Positions 12,401-26,700 of a stretch of DNA of 64,000 bases are shown here, piece by piece. The first letter of the stretch is position 1. The number at the start of each line of letters is the position of its first letter. The position numbers and the translations under genes were made by a program. The notes under the pieces were generated by a model. That model had not been told where the DNA came from and made no database searches. It worked only from the letters and a program-made list of their open reading frames with translations. Origin of the DNA: Eremophila alpestris peregrina (Eukaryota; Chordata; Aves; Passeriformes; Alaudidae); assembly GCA_009792885.1 (NCBI GenBank), contig WMCF01000110.1, positions 987,228 to 1,051,227 of the forward strand, given 5' to 3'.

Positions 12401-15400
12401 AGATGTGGGAAGTCACAGGGAGAAAGTCAAATATATAAAAAAGGAGAGAAACAGAAGGTTACACCAAGTGCCAAAGGGAAGAAAAGACTAAGCCTTAAGC
12501 TAAGAAGGGGGGGAAAGCCAGGTCTACATTCACAAGGAAGAGAAAGGAAAAAGGTTTGAGCACAAAATCAAAGGAAGAAAAGGACAAGCTGAAAGCCAGA
12601 GGGGAAGAGAGGGCAAGAATAAAGTCAGAGAGAAGAAAGAAGTACAGTATTTTAACACAGAGCCCGTTGAATAGGAAGCAGGATAATTCTCTCCAAAGTT
12701 AAAAAGCTGATCTCTTTGTGTTTTCAACATGTCCAAGTACTTCTGTAGTAAAAATGAGAACTGAGCTAGAATGCACAGATCTGCTAAAATCTTTTTATCT
12801 TAGTAGACTTGAAAGCAAAGTGGCCATTTATGTCACTTCCATTACATTATTGATACCACAGGGCTTGTATCCAGAAGTAAATCCTAGCACTTCTTGGCTC
12901 TCACAGCATGGACTCAAAGAGAAATAAACCTACTTGGACCACAGACTCCTGGAAGAGTGAGGAGGTATGTTCCAAGAAAAGTGAATTTTGTTGGATTAGT
13001 GACAATGTGCTCAAAGTAAAACAACAATTTGTCATAGTGAGTAAAATAAAATATACAAGAGAGTGACAACTTAAATATTCACAGGTGAAACAAGTAATAA
13101 AGATAAAGATAGTCAGATCCAAAGATAAACAGTGAACTGACAATTTTAAGTAATGAACATAAAATTTCAGGAGTAAATACTCTAAGAGTTCCAAAGACTA
13201 AAATAATCTACTGCAAAGCCAGGAATATGCAAGTACTGCTGGTGCTGCTTCTGAGGAGACCATTTACACCTAAAAAAATAATACAATAATGTTCCTAGCT
13301 ACATGCTTTATAGTGCTAGAAAATAAGAGGGCACATAGCTCCCCTGGATGTTTCCTCAGAATATATCTTTTGAAATGGTTTAATGAAGAGATGCTATCAA
13401 TTTCATTTGCTCTTTGTTGTTGAACACAGTGGACAAGATGCAGCATTAGAGAGCAACACACAGTAGCATCACAAAGAATGTGCCTTTTTCTTCAAAGTAG
13501 CAGATTTATTGACTTTAATAAGCCGAAAATATCTACACGGACACTAGACAAACACAGACTCAACACAGACTGAGAAAAAGCTGATAATTGTATTAAACTG
13601 ACTGCGTTTTTGTTACATGTGTTTGGGAAATTTCCAACAACAGAGTGCCAAAAGGCCTGGTTGTGAGTCTGACAAAAATCCCACAGAATTGAAAAAGATA
13701 AATATTATATGGGGTTTTTTTTTCAGACACAAATTTTAGTGCTATGCATAAGGGTATGTTTCTTTGAGCTTGCTTAGGCAGTGCAAACTTTACCTGTGTG
13801 GGCAGTTTTGTTATTACCTGGACTGATGCAAATACAACTGGCACTCTACCTGAACACTTGAGAACATTCCCCATGGACAGAGTTGGGGGAAATGCTGTAA
13901 GGTTGTCCCATCGGAGCAATGGCCATGGCTGTAAGGTGTTTCCTTTAGGTTTCTAGCTCTGTGTCTAAAAGCAGACTTGCTAGGATTAGCACATTATAAA
14001 GATCTGCGAGGACAGATAATGAGGATTTCTGCTCACATTTCCAGTAAGTAATAGGAGTATAACGAGGTTTATGGAGTGGAATTTTAGAAGCTTTTGCTTT
14101 AGTGCATGACCAGATGGTGGTGAGAAGAAGAGTGGTCGGGCTTCCGCAGTGGAAATTGTGACTGACTGGGTGATGAAATAAAAGCATTTGGGAAAGGAGA
14201 GTGGGAAGGCACTGGACTGCGATAGCTAGGAGATGGAGGAGTAAGTCTGGGATAGAGTCTGCACTAGAGCAAATTTCAGGAAACTGCTATGTGTAGGAGC
14301 TCTGTTTTACTGGTGGCACAGCTAGAAAGTATGCACTGCAGAAGGCACAATTCTGAATTGTGGGAAGTGAGGGAGGCATAAGGACACATGCAGATTGAGG
14401 GAAAAACAAAACATCAAGAGGCTCATCGTTAAATAAGCATCTTTCCCCCAATTTAGTAAGTGAGGTGGAAGTTACATGAAAAAAAGTGGCCATGACATTA
14501 AATCAATTCCACATTATGCCTTTATATATCTGCAAGGGGATTGAATTCAATGTTCATAAGGTGTCTAAATTGTTCCAGTACCTTTTTTGATGATAATTCA
14601 GTATTTTAAGCATTGTGCTTTTTATGACACTTGTATGTTCATGCATGTGCAGTTAAGTGTAAAGTAAGATCTCCCAGAGGTACAAAGAGATTTCTGAGTA
14701 TTGATCCCATAGTTCAATTGATCTAGTTCCAACATCAGGGCTAATACTGATTCTGCAGAAATAAAAAGAAGTGCACACACAAACTATATGGATGCACACA
14801 CTTACTGGTATATCTCCACATATCATTGGACTGGAGTATGTCAGCCACTGAGAGTGTGGTCTGTACACCAAGGACCCTTCAATTTTAGGGCAAATCCTAG
14901 TATATTTGTCCCAAGATGTTTCAGAAACATGAAGGTATGGTAGAAACAGAAGAAAGTTTAAAAAGCAGACTCTCAAACTGGAGGGTTACTCTAATCTTAA
15001 CTCCTGGCTTTGATAGACGGATTAGGGCAGATGATGATTAAAGGGCAGTTAGTGTCAAGGTAATCTATAATTATCATAATTCTGCATTTCTTGAGCTATT
15101 TTATTTTTTGTTATAATGTTAATGTTATTGAAAGTAAGTTAATTTGGTTTTTGTTTGTTTTAGAAAAGAGACAAAATTACAAATTTTAAAAAATATATCT
15201 AAACTCTTGCTCCCTTGGAGGGACTCAAGACCTGCAGCTCTGAATTAGCCTCTGAGGTGCTAAGGCCAGCAAGGCAGGCAGGCTTTGACCAAGTCTGAGT
15301 TTTGACTTTATATCTCCTCTTTTCCTGTTTCTCTCACATGCGAGTAGATAGGGTTTTTTTCTCTTCCTTTATTTTTTGAACCAGCTGAGTAGGAAAGCAC

Positions 15401-18400
15401 AAGCACTTAAATGCCAGCAAGTTGTTTTTCAGGGCTTGCTCTTTCTACACATTCTCTATTTTGTACTTTAATGCATGCCAAAAAGTTCAACAATTACTGT
15501 AAACCTTGACATAAGCACATGCACCTACAATCTGAGCATCTCACATTGCTTGTTATGGAAAATAGATTTTCAAGCTCCTGTTTGTTGGGCACAGGGAGCT
15601 TTTTCCTTTCTGATGTTGAGAACTCTGAGCAATGATCAGTGTCCTTTGTGTGTGTGATCATGCCTGATGCAGTGATCTTGTCCTTTGCAGGTGTTGAGGG
15701 TGAGACAAAATGCTGCAGACTGCAATCCACTGGTCTTACTCAGGCCAGGAAATAGGTCTGTGGGTGGAAAGTGGAAATGGTGGCCTTAGCAGCATAAAGG
15801 AAGTCTCACCAGAAGACTCTAACTGAAAGGAAGTGCACATGGAAATATGCTATCACCCACACCCAACTTCAGCAAAACCTCATGCAGCTGAAAGGAGTTT
15901 ATGGGATCTCTGAAGCATAGCCACCCACAACGGTCATCAGACCAGTCTGTGTGGGGCTTTTTCAAGAGTGCTTTGGGGGTTTTCCCCCTCCTTTTCTGCT
16001 TCTTTGACTTGCAGTCATAAGCTCTAACCTTCATATATGTGTGTATATAAATGCATAAAGAGAGAGAGAAGATATGCACTTTTTGTCCTTTATCTTGTCT
16101 ATGTTCTGAAATAGGACGTCCCACAAAGCAATTTCATCCACAGAAAAATTGAATGGAAAGTCTCTAAAGATATCCCAAGAGTGGGACTCCTCTTAAGGTC
16201 AAACACCTAGGAGGAGTTGAGTCACAGTCATGGCTTGGCTGATACAGAAATCATGGTCTTGGCCCCTTGAAACTAATCTCCTAACCATGGCTGGCATCAG
16301 CAGAAATATAATCAAGATCAAGTGAGAATTCACTTTTACAGTCTGGGGCCAAATCCTTATTTGTTCTTGCTCTCTTTTCTGCAGTTTTTAGTTAAAAGCT
16401 TATCCTTGGACATCTAGATATGAGACTCAGAGACTGAGCTGCTCTAGCTGGATATTTTCAGAGAAGTGTGCAGCCTGCTTTAAGTTTCATTTGAAGAACA
16501 GTGCTCAAGTGCTGTTTTCAGATAGATATAATACCACCTTTGGTGAATTTCAGTGCAGTTAGCAGAAAGCATGAGCTGTTGACACTTCCTTGAAAAAAAT
16601 CCTTTTAACTCAATGTGTTTTGCCCCATTTCTTTATGACTTTTTTCTGTGTATTTGCATTCAGTGCAGCTTTATTTACATGAGGGTAGCTAAAAATGGAT
16701 TTTTAAAGTCATTTGGTAAGAAACAGTTCTGTTTGAATGAGCAAGTAAGTGAATGAATGAAGTTCTTAATTCCGACAGGTTGTTACCTTCAGTGGCTCGT
16801 TTAAAGAACCATGGACTCAAAAGCTCAGTTGCAAAAAAGATACATAGCATGTTTTCTTCCACCCAGAGACCAGGAAAGTTGCCATCTGACAGCAATGCCT
16901 AACATATGACAGCAGCAACTAACACTAACACAAGCCATCCTCTTCTTCCTATCCTTTCCAAGTCCCTCTGTCTGCCACTGCACACATGACCAGACATAAC
17001 CCAGCTCCTCAGTGCTGGGTGTGCTGGTTCCAAAATCTTGCTCTGCTTGACATACTATTCTATACTACATGGTTCAGACAATGAGGGAAGGGCAATACAG
17101 TTATCTATTAAGAAGTGGAAATGCATAATGTGGGACAGATGGCAATGGAAACTTAGATTGTGCCTTAGAGATGGATGCAGAGATGTGCAGTCACCTCAGA
17201 CTTGACAAACTGTAAGTGAATCCATATGATAGGATGTGGTCCAATTCATTCATTGGAGTGCAAGGGCAAAAGACACCTCCAAAGAAAGTTCCTCTTCATT
17301 TATTTAACATCAAAACCATCCAGACCTCCCAACACGTCACGTCACTGCAGCTATCTTAAGACAGAACACGAGCAAAGCAAAGGAATGCAATGTTCACACT
17401 GAGTCTCCATTCTCCAGCACAGCAGTCACTTTGTGCCACAGAATCAAACCCATTTCATAAGAATACATGTGAGCCTGGCCCTCTGCCTTGCTGCTCACTC
17501 ACTTCTCCTCCTACAACCCACATGCATCCGTGCCAGGCACAACACTTACAATGGATCTGATGATGCAAACAGAATGGGCAGGTTGATAGTTTGCAACTGG
17601 GGGGTTGGGGAAAAAATAAGAAGAGGAGAGAAAAAGGTCTTCCAATTGCTTATGATTTTCACTTTACCAAGAGGTAAACAAAACCCCCAGAGGCACCATA
17701 GCCTTCAAAATTGCCATTTTTATCTGTGCTTCTCCACCAAGCAGCTTGGAGTGGTACCCACAGTACCCTGACACAAAACCACAGGAGGGTGAGGTTCCTG
17801 CTTCTGCTGGGAGCAGAACAGGGAAGCTATTTATTTTGGGTGCATCTCTGTGCAGTGAGTCATGTTTCGACTGGAAAATTTGCCACAGCTTTCTTGCAGA
17901 TCTTTGTTGCCAGCTAAGCTGGCATGCTACCCAATTCCTCCCAGCTCCCTTTCTGCACCCCCACCCCCTTCTTTAGCTTGGGCTGCCTTTATATTGTTAA
18001 AGCCCCCATTTAATAATAGTCATTGTGCCATGTTAACCTTGAGAGTAAGGGAGAAAGGACAGTGAAGGGCGTAGCTCTGTGCTATAATGAGCATTTGGTG
18101 CTATAGCAGGTGGGAAAGGCTTTGGGGATCTGGGCAGATTAGAAAGAGAGGGGGCTCTAGCAGATGTTAAAGCAGGATGATGTATTGCTGTTCACTCTGG
18201 GATTCAGACAATACCAGCACAAAAGTAGAACAGGGAAACAGGGAAAAAAATTGATCCTTTCTGATGTAAACTGGGCTGGAAACCAGACATATTTGAAAAA
18301 GAGCATTTAAAAAAGACAAATATGTTTCCAGACCCAACACCTTCTCCTCTGTGTTGCTTCCAGATTTCTCTTTTAAAACATCATCTCATTTGATTTATTT

Positions 18401-19485
18401 TACATTAATTTAAGCCTTGAAGTGCTACATACAACTTCTCCTTCCTTTCCCCTACTCTCAGGCAGCAGCTGAAAATGCATGCATCTGAACTTTGTCTTCT
18501 CCAACACACCTCACAGGCAGCCCAGGTAGGACAGCAGCTGTTAATGAGGTCTCACCCACGCACCAAAGGTCAGCAACACCTAGAAATTCAAGCAACTTTT
18601 TCTCCAGCTTTTATTGCAACACTTCCAAAATATTTTAATAGTGTGATTACCAGTCTTATTATCCCACCTAGCACAATCAACCTCAAAAGTAACTGACACA
18701 TAATTGCCGATTAGCTATATATATATATGTATATGTGTGTTTATATATCAAAATTATGTCAAGAGGACTGAAAAGCAGATTTAAATGATGAAAATTTGTC
18801 CTGCAGAGGGCTAACACCTCAAGAGGCAACGGTGCATCTGTTGTAATAAATAGTCTGCAAAAGATGAAAGAAAGTCAGGCTTAGTTTTGACCTTGATTTT
18901 CTGGAATGCAAATCAAAGTGAGATACTGGGTGCACAGCAAATTGAAAAGCAATTTTTTAAAAAAAAAAGATACCTACATATGAATATAGGACCTTCATTT
19001 TGGAGTCCCACTAGAGTTGAAAATCTAGGCCTTATTTCTGTTTCTATTTACAAAAATGTTGTAAAGGAACTCACATCTTTCTGAAGTTTATTAGATAATT
19101 AAAATTGTGCTCTGTAAAATAATTTCAGTTCAGCAGATCATCCACTTTTGCATTTTGATATTTGTGTAATACACAAAATCTAGGTTACTTATTCTTGAAT
19201 GGCACAGATCTATACACTAACAGAGGAATGCATCTGAAATTGCTGTTGTGAAGGACTTTATCTTCAGATTGTCCCACAGAGAGATGTGGGTTGCTACAGC
19301 AATTTCTGAGAAGCACCTCAGGTCAAACCTTTCCAGCATCCTGGAAAACCATTCTTAAAACAACCCAGATTTCTGATTTCGGAAGGCTGCCAAAAACCCC
19401 AGCAGCAAAATCCCTCCGTATCAGAAAAAACAAAATGGAATGGCATATGCCTATAACTATTATATATTATTACATTAATGTGTCA
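9466..19485. other. Gene-free AT-rich stretch
   Basis: No exon or RNA gene is recognised. About 9560-10020 is somewhat richer in G and C than its surroundings and might be an unclassified old repeat, but I could not assign it. A (TTTC)-rich pyrimidine run lies at about 11158-11180. CACGTCACGTCAC at 17333-17345 holds two CRE half-sites. Mixed TA/TG runs lie at about 16031-16060 and 18715-18750. The rest is unique-looking sequence. Confidence 0.6.
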
Positions 19486-19678
19486 TTGAACTGGAACCAG
19501 TTGCCCAGAGAAGCTGTGGCTGCCCCAGCCCTGGAAGTGTTCAAGATCAGTCTGGATGGAACTCTGAGCAAGCTGGTCTAGTGAAAGGTGTGCCTATGCA
19601 CAGGCACAGGGCTGGAATAAAGTGATCTTTAAGGTCCCTTCCAACTCATCCATTCTGGGATCCTATGATTTTATGACC
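19486..19678 (+). mobile_element. CR1 LINE, 3' end fragment
   Basis: Sense-strand CR1 3' end. It shows the hallmark run GAACTGGAACCAGTTGCCCA, then GAAGCTGTGGCTGCCCCAGC, a GTGTTCAAG...CTGGATGGA block, GAGCAAGCTGGTCTAGTG and AGGTCCCTTCCAACTC. It ends in the degenerate octamer tail ATTCTGGGATCCTATGATT. CR1 is the dominant avian LINE. Its copies lack poly(A) and are usually cut short at the 5' end, as here, where only about the last 190 bp remain. Divergence from the remembered consensus is modest, so this is one of the younger CR1 copies in the window. It is non-autonomous and carries no ORF. Confidence 0.95.
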
Positions 19679-22600
19679 TAGGGATTGTGTGTCAAGACAG
19701 GGAAATATTCTGATTCCTAGAAGTACCACTTCAAAATTTAGATGGCCAAAAAATTGTGTATAACAGGAATACACAGAAATGAAAGTGGAACAGTTGGTGA
19801 TAGTTCATAGCAGTCTCAAGCATCTGTGAATCCAAAACTGAGCATGAGTTAGCAAGGACTTTTCTAATAGCCATCAGCCAAAGTCTTCCACCTCCTGCAG
19901 AAGCTGTCTGCTATCCTCTTTCTCTGTAAGTGCTGACTGTCAGAGGCTGTGTTGATGGTCTGCCTACAGTTTCTGCCCCTGAGGCCTTGCAGGTGATGGC
20001 AGGGAATACTCTCTGCCTCCATATTCCTCTTGCCTGAGGAAAAAGGGATGTGATATCACTCATCAGTGGGAGCAGAGGGTGAATATATGAGTGAGGCTTT
20101 TTCCCTTGTTATATATGTGTTTAAATAAAATACCTTTTGTGAATTTACTCAGCAATGGCATTCTTTTGCCTGTATTAGCGGATTCCAATTAACTAAAAAA
20201 AAACCAGTTCAGAGAACCTCATCACCACGATCACATCAAGTGTCCTCTTCACCCTCCCTACACTCCGGCAAGTGCTAATGCAGGGAAAAATTAATTCTTT
20301 TTCTGCCACTCATCTCCTTTTTAGTACAGACCCCCTTCACATCCACTTGTATTCTCTGATTTTATAGGTGGTGGTTTTTTGTTCATGTCTGGGAAAAATA
20401 ACCAAGAATAGAAATGAAATAAATTAATAATGCTTAATAATGCTTTGTTTGTAATCATGCTTTTATGAGCAGTTGAATTACATGATGAGCAACACCCAAA
20501 GGCACAGTCCCCATAAGATTCTGCTTTTTCCCTGTGTCCCTGGCTTAAACACATAAACCCCCAAATAACATATGGAATACACATGGGGTACTTTGAAATA
20601 GCTGAGTATTTACGACAAATTTTAATTTGCGTTTTCTTTTAGCATCTAGAGGCCTCAAGTTTGGGTTGTGGGTTTTGCTAGTATACAGCAAAATGATAAA
20701 AATCAGAGTAGAATGGAAATTATACGGCTTCAGGAACATCACTACATTTTGGTTTAGGCACCAAAATAGAAATCTACAATTTTGTGTTATCCTATATCCA
20801 CTGACCATCAGCCTCAAGAGAGGTGTCTGAAGCCAAGTGCCTCCTTCCCTCTGGACCATTGCTGGGCTACAGCAAGTAGGACACATCACACACAGGCACT
20901 CATGGAAGTGGGTGAACAAACAAAACTAGGAATTCTGAAAAAATAAATGACAAGAGGAGAAAGATGGACTCCATTGCCATGGCAGATATATGTTACATGT
21001 ACAGCTTCCTCTGGAGTCAGTGATCCTTGAATATCAGTAGAGCTATGATTTAAGAATGTGAAAGGAAAAAGGGAAAAGGTAACTAATGACCCTAAGTAAT
21101 TAGATCTATAGACACAGCTAAAATACAAGAAAAAATATTTGAAATATGGTTTGATTTATTAGTATGCAGGATAAGCTTTGAGCAAAATGAAAAAAAAAAA
21201 ATCTCTGAAATGAAAGGGAAATATGTTTCACAGTGGAAAAAACCCACAAAACAATCTAGAAGTGCTGACTGGGAATAACAACAAAAGCCAGATGGCATAA
21301 AATGGCATCTTTAGGGATTATGTGGCATAAGGAGCTGCGCACAAAAGCATGCTCTGAGTCCTTAAAAATCTAACACCACTTACTGGGCATGCTCAGTGTC
21401 CTCAGATAGCCACGTTAACTTACTTAATGTGCTCTGGCCTTAAAAGCTGGACAATCACCTCTACTATTTAAGCTCTCTGCGCCTAGTTATCCCCAGCCAT
21501 TCATCAAGCTTTGGCTGCTGTGCTGTAATCTATCCTCAGAAATTCAGGATATTCTGCATTATAAGAAACTTGAAAGAGGATCCTTTATCACAGTTAACAA
21601 CACAAGTCACCCCCCCCCCACACCCTGCAGTAGATGTAAGACTCCTCCTCCTCTCTTGTTTATTTATTTGGAATGGTAAAGAAGCTTTAAGCAGCTCACT
21701 TAAGTTTCTTCTAGACAGATCTGCAATATCACTGAAATTTTTTCTCATCATATGAATATAAAGGGACAGGAAACCCATTTTCACCTACCCATCCAAAATT
21801 ATGCTCTACTGGTTGTGAGTGTAAGATTGACTTATTAGAGAAATGTCAACTGAAATAATTCATTAATACCGTAACCAGTATTGAACTTCATATTTGTCAA
21901 ACCTTAAGTCTCTGTGCATTTAATTCCAAGAAAGCCCTGCCTACTCCTTTTCATCTTTCCACCAACAAGGAAATATTCTAACTGCAGTAAAAACTAAGTC
22001 CAGTATTATTTACATTACAATCGTTAAAAGTGTCATCAGTAGTTCAGACATCTAGACACCATATTCCATTTTTTATGGAGATTTACAGAAATCTTCTTAA
22101 CAGCAAAGAAGATTTTTCTCCATAGACTATCAGCTTCTAAACTCGGCCTTTCCTCCTTTCTTGGTGGTGGATTTATGCATATAAAAAGAAATTAATGAAT
22201 CAGCTTTTTTCTGGCTACACAGTAACCTGATGCTTATTTGAATGAAATCTTTAATAGAAATACTGTCTTGTGGAAAACCTCTGCAATAAGCTTGTTTTGT
22301 TTGCAGATCTTTTCTTTAAACATAAGACAAGATCTTACTTGTAACAGTGAGTCTGTAATGCTAATTTCAGGACTTAAACTTTTATTTCTCACTCATGAAC
22401 AAAAGACATGTACAAGAACAAGACAAGATTGTAAATGCAACTATCTGGGTCAATATACAACATTGTTCCAGATGGTTTGGATCCTATTGGATTGCAAACC
22501 ACAATATTCAGGGACGGATCATAAGTTCCCAGTATCATTGGAATTCTAGACATCCTGCTGAACCAACTTTTAATTAAAAGTTAAACTGTGCTGGCCTTAT

Positions 22601-23531
22601 TTTGAAAAGCTTAGTTCACTGTGAAACATTACACTACTCTTTATTTTTAAATGGTGTGTGAATTTTGTTACTCATTAAATGTGCCAGATTGACAGTCCTC
22701 AACCCTCCTGTACCCACAGAATGGGTGGAACAGTAACATAATCTCCCAAATGTTGTCTGGCATTGATGGGAATAATTTCACTTGGCTTCTAATTTTGATA
22801 GAAATAGAGTCACTCCACAGAGCAGGAAATGAACTTTCACAGCATAAAGTCTCCCAAAATGCTGTTCAAAGATATTTATTTTACTGATTCTGAGACAGGT
22901 AGGAAAAGTATCTGGGAGTGAGGGAAGGGGGAAATGAGCACTCATATTCTCCGTACAAATCTGAAATGTGTAAAATCACTACATATATGTCTGAGATTTC
23001 CAATGTGAATTTTCCCAGTGTGAGAGAACACCTAATATAACAGTATATCCCATTCCTATTCATCTCCTATGGGTTTTGGAACACAGGGTACATTATTAAT
23101 AAGAAAGAACAGAGCTGTTCTCTGTTGTTATCTGTGAGTGGAAGATGACCCTGTAGAGCAATGATAATTTTGTTCCATTTGCAAACAACCCAGAACTCCC
23201 CTGTATTGCCTTAGAGTGTCAAACAATTGACCTGGAAATCACCTCTGCTGGAAAATTAGCTGTGACTAAGTCCCTTGCACCTCTTTCTTGAGAATCAGGA
23301 GTAACTGAAACATGAAAAATATTTAGATGGGGATTTATGGATTCAGAGATGTTCTGATTAAGTTGCATAGAAAAAACCAGAGAAATTGTGAGGCAGTTAA
23401 TAGAAATGCCATTTAAGAAAAATGCAGTTAAACCTAGGCAAAATGTGGTGCTAAGTATTGTCTTTGCTTCAGAGAACCTGCCTGACACAGCAGATTTAGG
23501 AATAGCCACATATGCCACTATACTCTGAGTC
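19679..23531. other. Gene-free AT-rich stretch
   Basis: No exon, RNA gene or clear transposon is seen. A run of ten C lies near 21611. Two 10-bp sequences fitting the p53 half-site consensus (21345-21354 and 21385-21394) are 30 bp apart, too far for a canonical response element. The remainder is unique-looking. Confidence 0.6.
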
Positions 23532-23751
23532 TTTTACTACAAGAATGTCCATTTTAACATTTTGAGGACAAAATAGTTTTAGTGAATATCCATGAGAACC
23601 CCATTACACAAGGGAAATGATTTTAGTGCAAGCTAATGGAAACCACATTACATGAGTAAATTATTTTACTGCAAGCCTCTGAAAACCACATTACAATAGT
23701 CAAACAATCTCATTTCAAGTCCACTGAGACCACATTAATAAAGCCATTATC
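23532..23751 (+). repeat. Degenerate 44-bp tandem repeat, about five units
   Basis: Units begin at 23532, 23577, 23621, 23664 and 23708, giving spacings of 45, 44, 43 and 44 bp. Each starts with a TTTTA(C/G)TGCAAG-like block; unit 5 reads TCTCATTTCAAG. From the second unit on, CCACATTA or CCCCATTA sits exactly 22 bp into the unit (23599, 23643, 23686, 23730). The first unit is the most diverged, and a partial sixth may run to about 23785. The constant 22-bp phase across four units makes chance unlikely. This is an old, decayed minisatellite with no coding potential. Whether it belongs to a known avian satellite family was not determined. Confidence 0.8.
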
Positions 23752-26700
23752 AAAGTAAACCAATTTCAAATGAACTCTGTGGGGATTTAGTTTTAAATGG
23801 CAACAAGATTTCAATGCATGTTGAGAAAGGCCCCTTGAAATGCTATTATGGTGTAATGTCAAACATGCAATCAAAGTTACAGGGGCCAGCTACAGCATTA
23901 TTAAAAAATGGTCACAGTTTTTTCCAAATTCTGCTAACTTGACTAACAATTTGCTATTAATTACCATTTGTGTTCTATTTATTGCTTCCTCTCCAACGCA
24001 TGACATGAGTTTGTTAGAAACCAATACATGCAAAATTAATTTTAAAACATTTCAAAGAGTCATTTTCACAGCCCAAAAGGCAATAACCTCATTCAGCCAC
24101 TTGTAGCAAACACACATACAATATTTTGGGATAGAAAAGCTGCAGCAAGTCCTTATCCCATGTGCTGGGAGCAATAATCATCACACACTGAGAGAAGAGC
24201 ACAGGGCTTGTGAATGGATTAATGTGCAAAGTAGACTGTCTACAGAAGAAGGAGGAAAATTGAGAGCCTGAATGCTCCCTGTTGAATTTGGGAAAGTTGC
24301 ATGCATATCAGATGAGATTATATTAATGAGTTACACATACATCTAGAGGCACATCCTTTCACACACAGGTGATTCTCTCACTTGTCTCTCACTCAACATG
24401 CTTTGTCATAACTACTGCTATAGAAAAATTATCTTTAATAAAACATTTCTTTGTGTGTTTTAGAAATGGTTCCAACCACTCATCTTTGATGGATCAGTCC
24501 AAATGTTTGTGGGTCCTTTTCACTTTGTACATTGACCAGCCATGATGCTTAGACTGCAATTTGCATGTAACAGGTATCAGCTTAGCACGTCAGCTCTGCC
24601 TAACTAAATTCAAACATCCCTCATGCAGAAGACAAAATATTTAGGCATGAGAAGAATTCTGACTTAAATCACAGATGCCCGTGGATTTAAAAGCTCTCTA
24701 TTTTATTTTAGTGGGGTGAAATATTTTCTCTGCAACTTTATAAATACATTCTAATTTAACTTCAACAGCCAAAATCCTTTTTGTAGATCTAGTTGCAATT
24801 TTTATGTCCACTATACATAGAAATGTTTTACAAATGGGGAGTAATTTCAATGTGTACCTTTAGATATCCTTCTTAAGTATTAACATAAGAACTTTTTAAG
24901 CATATAATTATAATAATAAAAGTAGTGCTATCTCTGCTGGCATAGAAAACCAAGAGTTTGGATTCTGTATTGATACTGATAAATTAGTAAAGTGTTAACT
25001 ATTGAAGAACTTTTTCTGTTCGGATGAGAAAACAAATCATGATTCCTAATGTCTATTTGGTTGTCGAGATGTAACCTGTTCACTAAGTTTGATTAGGAAG
25101 ACAAAGAAGAAGAAGGACAGTCCTGAGTGGCATATTACTGATAGCCAGCTCAAGAATTAACCAATCAGATTAATTAATAGGATTAGATAGTGTAAATCAT
25201 GACAATAACCCGTTCTAACAATCCTACCTCCATGTGCCATAGAATTTTAAAATTGTAAGATTTGTTGAAGCTAATGTAAATTGTGTTGATCCTTAGAAAT
25301 ATACAAATTTTTAAGTTACTCCTAAACTTTTCCTTCTCTGTATTATGACTAAGGGATATTAGAAAGGTGAAAAAAGAATAGTTTTTCAAATTTTCCTGCT
25401 GATTTTCCAGTTGTTTCTAGAACCTTCCCAAGCATACCAACTAGTACATCTGAGTGCAATCCACATCAGCAAAGTTCTGGGTTTAGATTCTGTTGATCTC
25501 AAGTACAAAAATATCTTTAATAAATACATAATTTTCTATCAAAAACTATAGGCTAGTTTTGGGGTGAGATTGTTTGGGTTTTGTTTGTTTTAAGTATTTT
25601 GTAAATAATTTCAAAGCAAGTACACACTATACATGTACTTATGCAAATCCAAATAGCTCTGACAGAGAATTGACACCTCTGCTTGCATTTCTCTTTTTTA
25701 TGTTACTGTGACTATTGCTGATGAACCAAAAATTAATTATTTGATGTTATTTCATTTTAAAGTAATATTAAGGTCTTAAGTTTGAATCTGCATTATCATA
25801 GCTTCTTCACTGCAGTACACCAAGCTGAGGTGAGAATTTCAAATACAAATACAAAATAATAATCACATCAAAAGGAAAACTACTGAAAGAAAGTTGATTT
25901 CTCCAAATTCTTTTGTGACAAAGAAAAACTGAAAAAAATACAGCTCACAGTCTTGTCCAGACACTAGATGTATCACAGGACAGAGTTTTAATCCTTTTGC
26001 CATTTTCATGGAAGTCTTAACCTTGCATGTGCATATTTTCATTACTTCTAAAAGTTGAAAGAAACAAGAAATCAAGTCCAGTAACAACAGCAAGAACACA
26101 GCTATATTAAGTTCAGTGAGACATGAATACTTATGAGTTTATATTTAGAACTAGCTGTTTCTACCCACAGAAAATTCATCACTGTTGATTTATTGCAGGA
26201 AGAAATTTCTCCAAAACAAAGTTGACTCACCATGTTTCTACAAAACGAAAAAAATTTCTCCTTACTAATACAAATGAAGGAGTGTGGATTTGCTTTTCAG
26301 AACCTTGTACTCTTTCATTCTGCTGTGCACGTATTTCAGTGTACTGACACAATGATGGGTGTCACTGCTGAAAACTTCTGGTATTCACTCTTTTTTGCTT
26401 CCCACTGATGTACAAAAACCGACTCAACAGCTTTGTGGCAGTATGGAAAAGCTGCAAGAGATGCTGCAACCTAAAAAATATCAAAATGGTAGAACTTCAG
26501 CATTGAAAATCCTTCTGTCTGAACAGGAGCAGAGAACTTTGAGTAAGAAGCATTGGGTGTTGGATTGTCTTACAAGTAGAGGAAACACTCACACTAAGCC
26601 GGTAGAGCAGAAGAATCAGTCTTGAAACAGTTATCTGTGGAAAGCAGTTTGCTAAAGTCCTAAGGTGATCCAGAACCATTTTTAGGTCACTATTGGTGGC

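Noticed and set aside
21345..21394. Two perfect p53 half-site matches
   Set aside because: They are 30 bp apart, beyond the 0-13 bp spacing of known functional sites, and 10-bp degenerate matches are common by chance.
23532..23785. CRISPR-like array of regularly spaced repeats
   Set aside because: The units are contiguous and diverged with no unique spacers, and the DNA is from a vertebrate. It is a decayed minisatellite.
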